Source: Bacillota bacterium
GTDB lineage: Bacteria; Bacillota; UBA4882; UBA8346
Length of the DNA: 34,718 nucleotides
NCBI GenBank assembly: GCA_023417475.1
Contig: JAEZFP010000017.1
Span: 1 to 34,718, forward strand
Direction of reading: 5' to 3'
Below, piece by piece: positions 31,228 through 34,718 of the stretch. Position 1 is the first letter of the stretch. Each line of letters starts with the position of its first letter. The position numbers and the translations under genes were made by a program. The notes under the pieces were generated by a model. That model did not search any database. It saw only the letters and a list, made by a program, of their open reading frames with translations, and was not told the DNA's origin.

Positions 31228-33528
31228 ATGAGTAGTTGGAAAAATCAGAGCCGGCTTGCCGTTTGCGGTTTGATGATCGGCAGCATCCTTATGGTACTAT
31301 TGTTAGGCATGTCTGCCTTTGCTGCAGGTAACATTGTCGATGATAATTTCAATGCGTTAAAGACCGGGGATAAACCCACCGGGTATACGATTGAGGAAAC
31401 CGGCGGTTCGGTGGAGATTGCGGAGGTTCCAAGCGCAACTGATAAAAGCGTTTTATTAAATGACCCCGGTGATAAAACGATTAAAATCGGCAAGAAGTTT
31501 GCTCCGCAAACCGGCGTTGTCTCCGCCGAAGTGTCATTTATGCAAAATTCCTTTGGCAGCACTGCCAAAGTTCTCCGATTACTAGAGGGAGAGACCGGCA
31601 GTCCGGCTGTTCAAATTGAAACAAGATCCAAAGGAATCAGTTATAAAAATGCCGACGGTTCATTTACCGAACTGACGCCCTACGTTGAAAAAACTTGGTA
31701 TGTTATTCGCGTGGTCGCCGATGTCAAAACCCAAAAAGCCGATGTTTACATTGGTGGCGTGCCAAAGCTGAACCAAGTGCCTTTCAATAGTGCTGTCAAA
31801 AATATCGGAGCGTTTGATTCCTATACGCCGGGCAGTAGTGGCAAGGGTCATTATTTGGATAATATTACAATCAATGAAGGGGCCATCGCTGCGGCAACTC
31901 CGGTCAGTCCGGCAGTTTCAACGGCTCCGATAACGCAGGAGAATGTGGCGTCAACTCCTGCTGCGGTATCAACCATTCCGGCGGCAACCAAAGCGTTGAT
32001 CGTGGATTTGGCTGTTACCGATCCGAAAACCGCGCCGTTTTGGTCGGTTCAGCGCAACATTCAGACCAATGATCAACAATATGGCGACCGTAACTTTGCA
32101 ATTTTGGATTTGCCCGGCGATTACGCAGGTTACGATTGGATCCGTACCTCGGCGGATGCCAAGTCGTTAACTTCGGAAGTTATCGCTACATTTAAGGTTA
32201 CTCAGGAAGCGGATGTTTTTGTGGCTTTTGACGACCGGGTTTCGGTTAAACCCAGTTGGATTAAGAACTGGACGGCAACCACCGATAAGTTTTATAACAG
32301 CGATCCTAACCATCCCTCATTTACGATGTATAAAAAACATTTTGCGGCCAATTCGACAGTAACCTTAGGACCCAATGGACAGTCCAAAGGTTGTATCCAT
32401 TATTCGGTAATTGTCAAAGGACCCAACAAACCGGCTCCGCCGGCTGTCAACAACAATGCGACGCCGCCTCCCGTCAAAGCTACCTGGGGTTCCATTCTCA
32501 GCTTGCGCCCGGACTGGTACGGCAGTGACGATGCGATTCGAGTCGCCGATAACGTATTGCTTTATCAAAGAAACAACGGCGGTTGGTATAAATATATCGA
32601 CGAAGAACAAAGCGGTACCGATATGGCGGCGCTAATTACCCCGGCGCAAAAGGAGAAATTACTGAAAGATAAGAGCCTGCTTGATGATACCATTGACAAT
32701 AATGGGACGTTCACTCAATTACGATATCTGGCTAAAGTATATACCGCAACGAAATTGGATCGTTTCAAAGATAGTTTTAATAAAGGTTTTGACGCCTTGG
32801 CCCGCGCGCAATACGACAATGGCGGGTGGCCCCAGTTTTTGATCGACAAATCGTCCTATCGCGGGCGGATCACCTACAATGACGACGCGATGATTAATGT
32901 CATGAAATTCATGAAGGATGTTGCCGAAAATAAACTGCCGGACTTTACGTTCGTGGATAAGGAAAGACGGGAAAAAGCTGCTAAAGCGGTGCAAAAAGGG
33001 ATTGATTGTATCCTCAACACTCAGATACGGGTCAATGGCAAATTAACTGCTTGGTGCGCCCAACATGATGAGAAAACCTTAAAGCCCACTACGGCTCGGG
33101 CGTATGAGCTGATTTCCATCAGCGGACAGGAAAGTGTGGGTATCTTACGGTTTTTAATGGCTATCGAAAATCCCAGCCCGTCAGTGATCGCCGCGGTTCA
33201 AAGTGCGGTTGCCTGGTTTGATGGAGCAAAAATCACCGGGATGCAGGAGAAGCAAGTAGCGGATCCTTCGAAACCAAGGGGTTGGGACATTGTGTTTACC
33301 CCCAATCCGGAAGCGCCGCCAATATGGGCTCGTTTCTATGAAGTCGAAACCAATCGTCCGTTCTTCTGCGGCCGCGACGGCATTAAAAAATACAATTTGG
33401 CGGAAATTGAGTATGAACGGCGGACCGGTTATTCGTGGTTCAACAGTTCGCCAGGCCCGGTACTGCTGCGGGAGTATCCGGAGTGGCAAAAAAAATGGGC
33501 TCCCAATCAGAATGTTTTAAAGAAATAA
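31228..33528 (+). CDS. Secreted multidomain pectate lyase, PL10 family
   Basis: The 766-residue protein cleaves de-esterified pectin by beta-elimination. A signal peptide (to about residue 33, SAFA-AG) is followed by a jelly-roll domain (about 35-215), an Ala/Pro/Thr linker, a beta-rich module (about 255-405) and the PL10 alpha-toroid (about 425-766). PL10 marks are GRITYNDDAM, NGGWPQF, LTAWCAQHDE and SISGQESVGI. ATG 31228 after GAGGGAG is preferred over the TTG one codon earlier. Its preferred substrate is the product of the two methylesterases upstream, which supports a pectin locus. Confidence 0.9.
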   Translation: MSSWKNQSRLAVCGLMIGSILMVLLLGMSAFAAGNIVDDNFNALKTGDKPTGYTIEETGGSVEIAEVPSATDKSVLLNDPGDKTIKIGKKFAPQTGVVSAEVSFMQNSFGSTAKVLRLLEGETGSPAVQIETRSKGISYKNADGSFTELTPYVEKTWYVIRVVADVKTQKADVYIGGVPKLNQVPFNSAVKNIGAFDSYTPGSSGKGHYLDNITINEGAIAAATPVSPAVSTAPITQENVASTPAAVSTIPAATKALIVDLAVTDPKTAPFWSVQRNIQTNDQQYGDRNFAILDLPGDYAGYDWIRTSADAKSLTSEVIATFKVTQEADVFVAFDDRVSVKPSWIKNWTATTDKFYNSDPNHPSFTMYKKHFAANSTVTLGPNGQSKGCIHYSVIVKGPNKPAPPAVNNNATPPPVKATWGSILSLRPDWYGSDDAIRVADNVLLYQRNNGGWYKYIDEEQSGTDMAALITPAQKEKLLKDKSLLDDTIDNNGTFTQLRYLAKVYTATKLDRFKDSFNKGFDALARAQYDNGGWPQFLIDKSSYRGRITYNDDAMINVMKFMKDVAENKLPDFTFVDKERREKAAKAVQKGIDCILNTQIRVNGKLTAWCAQHDEKTLKPTTARAYELISISGQESVGILRFLMAIENPSPSVIAAVQSAVAWFDGAKITGMQEKQVADPSKPRGWDIVFTPNPEAPPIWARFYEVETNRPFFCGRDGIKKYNLAEIEYERRTGYSWFNSSPGPVLLREYPEWQKKWAPNQNVLKK

Positions 33529-33535
33529 GATGATT

Positions 33536-33565
33536 AAAAGAGACTTGCGCCAGCGAGTCTCTTTT
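33536..33565 (+). terminator. Terminator after the pectate lyase gene
   Basis: A 13-pair stem built on AAAAGAGACT and AGTCTCTTTT with loop GCCA and four T residues in the 3' arm. Confidence 0.8.
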
Positions 33566-33674
33566 AAAGTTGTGCCTGATTTCAAAAAAATTCCACAAGA
33601 AAACGATTGATTGAAAGTTCGTCTTTGCCGATTAATCAAACAATGATGTTGCAGCGAGAAAAGGTTGGATAATA

Positions 33675-34523
33675 ATGAACTTTTTAACCCAATGGCTTGA
33701 AATGCTGAAGAAAATGTTTGGAAAACGCAGTGCGGCAGTAGGAACACTGCCGACGAAATTAACCATTGAATGGATAGGGTTTAGCCTACCCGCTAATGTT
33801 CCGGCGCCGGAAAGCGCCGTAGTGACTTCAGCGGAAGATTCGTATTTTTATAAGAAAGTATCCACGCCGCTTTATCAATACGACCCATTACGCAAAGACC
33901 AGTTTGTAGTCTGGTTAGGCCAAAAGGAACCGGTCAGACTCCACGCGTTGATCACGCGAAATGACGAGCCAATCAAAGCGATGGATTGGTCGCAGGTTAC
34001 TTGGGCTTGTCGTTTGAATCCTGAAGCCTTGAGTGCGACTACCGGAGAACAAGTAGATTTCCAACCGGCATTTCGTGGTCGTCACAACATTGAGCTGACT
34101 TACCAAGGACACTCACACGCTATTCTAATCCTGGTATTTTCAACTGTGCGGCTGGAGATCGGAAAATACGGGCTGATACTGGGCGGTGCGTAAACTACGG
34201 AGCCGGGACAAGCCGATATTTGGTTTGAGCGGGTCTCGCCGGAAATGCTCCGGATAAGCTGTCCCGGCGGAATTTGCCGGGTGAATGAAGGAGACCGCTA
34301 TTCGGGTTTGCCTGCAATCGGTAAAGTCCCGGGTGACGCTACCTTTTTGATGACGGAATGCCTCATTAATTGTGCTGATCGAAATGGAATCTATATTATT
34401 AAGCGGCGAGTTGGCTCAGGTTTTGCGAAAATACATATTCAAACCGAAACTTCCGAAATTATTCAGATTACATACGAGTTTTCTTATAATGAGGATTTCA
34501 TTCTTTTTTTCCCGACAATCTAA
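33675..34523 (+). pseudogene. Unrecognised gene split by an in-frame TAA
   Basis: One reading frame runs from ATG 33675 to TAA 34521-34523, broken only by a TAA at 34191-34193. The first part is 172 codons. After the stop the frame continues TTEPGQADIWFERVSPEMLR and on for 109 codons. Together they would make 282 residues. I recognise no family. The first half starts with an amphipathic or weakly hydrophobic helix and then is beta-rich; the second has three Cys residues near its start and middle and ends in FFPTI. Nonsense mutation, read-through or two adjacent genes are all possible. A second gene start at ATG 34245 has no ribosome site. Confidence 0.5.
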
Positions 34524-34614
34524 TCTAGCAAGGTCGTTCTAGCCGAACGGCTTGTTTGTCGAGAAACCCAAACCCCCAAAAACATAACGAAACCCAACAA
34601 CCAACAAAAACCAA

Positions 34615-34644
34615 TTGACAATCGCCACATACCCATGCTAAACT
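34615..34644 (+). promoter_or_regulatory. Promoter pointing out of the window
   Basis: TTGACA (34615-34620), 18-bp spacer, extended -10 TGCTAAACT (34636-34644). A further TTGACA at 34712-34717 is cut off by the window end. The preceding 34561-34614 is almost free of G and rich in A and C. Confidence 0.6.
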
Positions 34645-34718
34645 AACCATCCGCCAGACAAGCGGAAACCAAACACAGCAGCTTAAGTCACAAATTACCA
34701 AAAGACAGCAGTTGACAA

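Overview
The window looks like a chromosomal segment of a spore-forming, Gram-positive-type member of the Bacillota (Firmicutes), probably an anaerobic pectin degrader. The evidence is spmA/spmB, whiA, sepF/divIVA, the cggR glycolytic operon, a class III (oxygen-sensitive) ribonucleotide reductase, strong GGAGG ribosome sites and many TTG starts. I cannot place it to genus.

Layout. (1) 1-407: the end of an IS256-type insertion sequence next to a helically phased 21-bp repeat array full of DnaA-box-like TGTGNATAA/TTATNCACA sites. (2) 689-7948: nrdR (with a promoter bracketed by two NrdR-box-like palindromes), nrdD, nrdG, pgeF, an HlyD-like membrane protein, a PIN-PhoH ATPase and ylmE (PLP-binding), closely packed. 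(3) 8078-10878: division cluster sepF, proC, ylmH, divIVA. (4) 10861-11995 minus strand: spmB and spmA, convergent with divIVA. (5) 12135-18945: whiA, then cggR with a CggR-type operator over its promoter, and gapA, pgk, tpiA, eno. Phosphoglycerate mutase is missing from its common place. (6) 19011-23808: secG, a chemotaxis receptor with a Cys/Trp-rich tail, a hotdog thioesterase, ackA, smpB and the tmRNA gene ssrA. (7) 24214-33528: a pectin-degradation block with two paralogous multidomain pectin methylesterases (one lipoprotein, one secreted), a small jelly-roll lipoprotein and a PL10 pectate lyase. (8) 33675-34523: an unrecognised gene split by one in-frame TAA, then an A/C-rich tail with a promoter pointing out of the window.

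How it works together: the methylesterases would strip methyl groups from pectin outside the cell so that the pectate lyase can cut it. Sugars would feed the glycolytic operon under CggR control, and acetate kinase would make ATP from acetyl phosphate. NrdDG supplies deoxynucleotides anaerobically. SmpB and tmRNA rescue stalled ribosomes.

Most unusual: two separate 21-bp-period arrays, one DnaA-box-like at 135-407 and one built on CCAAAA-N3-TTTTGG palindromes at 30698-30907. They have different sequences but the same two-helical-turn phasing and inverted-repeat logic. I do not know a named element matching them. Other points are a four-hairpin GC-rich segment at 27603-27687, a GAPDH of the kinetoplastid-like long type, and twin CCCGGG palindromes 21 bp apart before tpiA.
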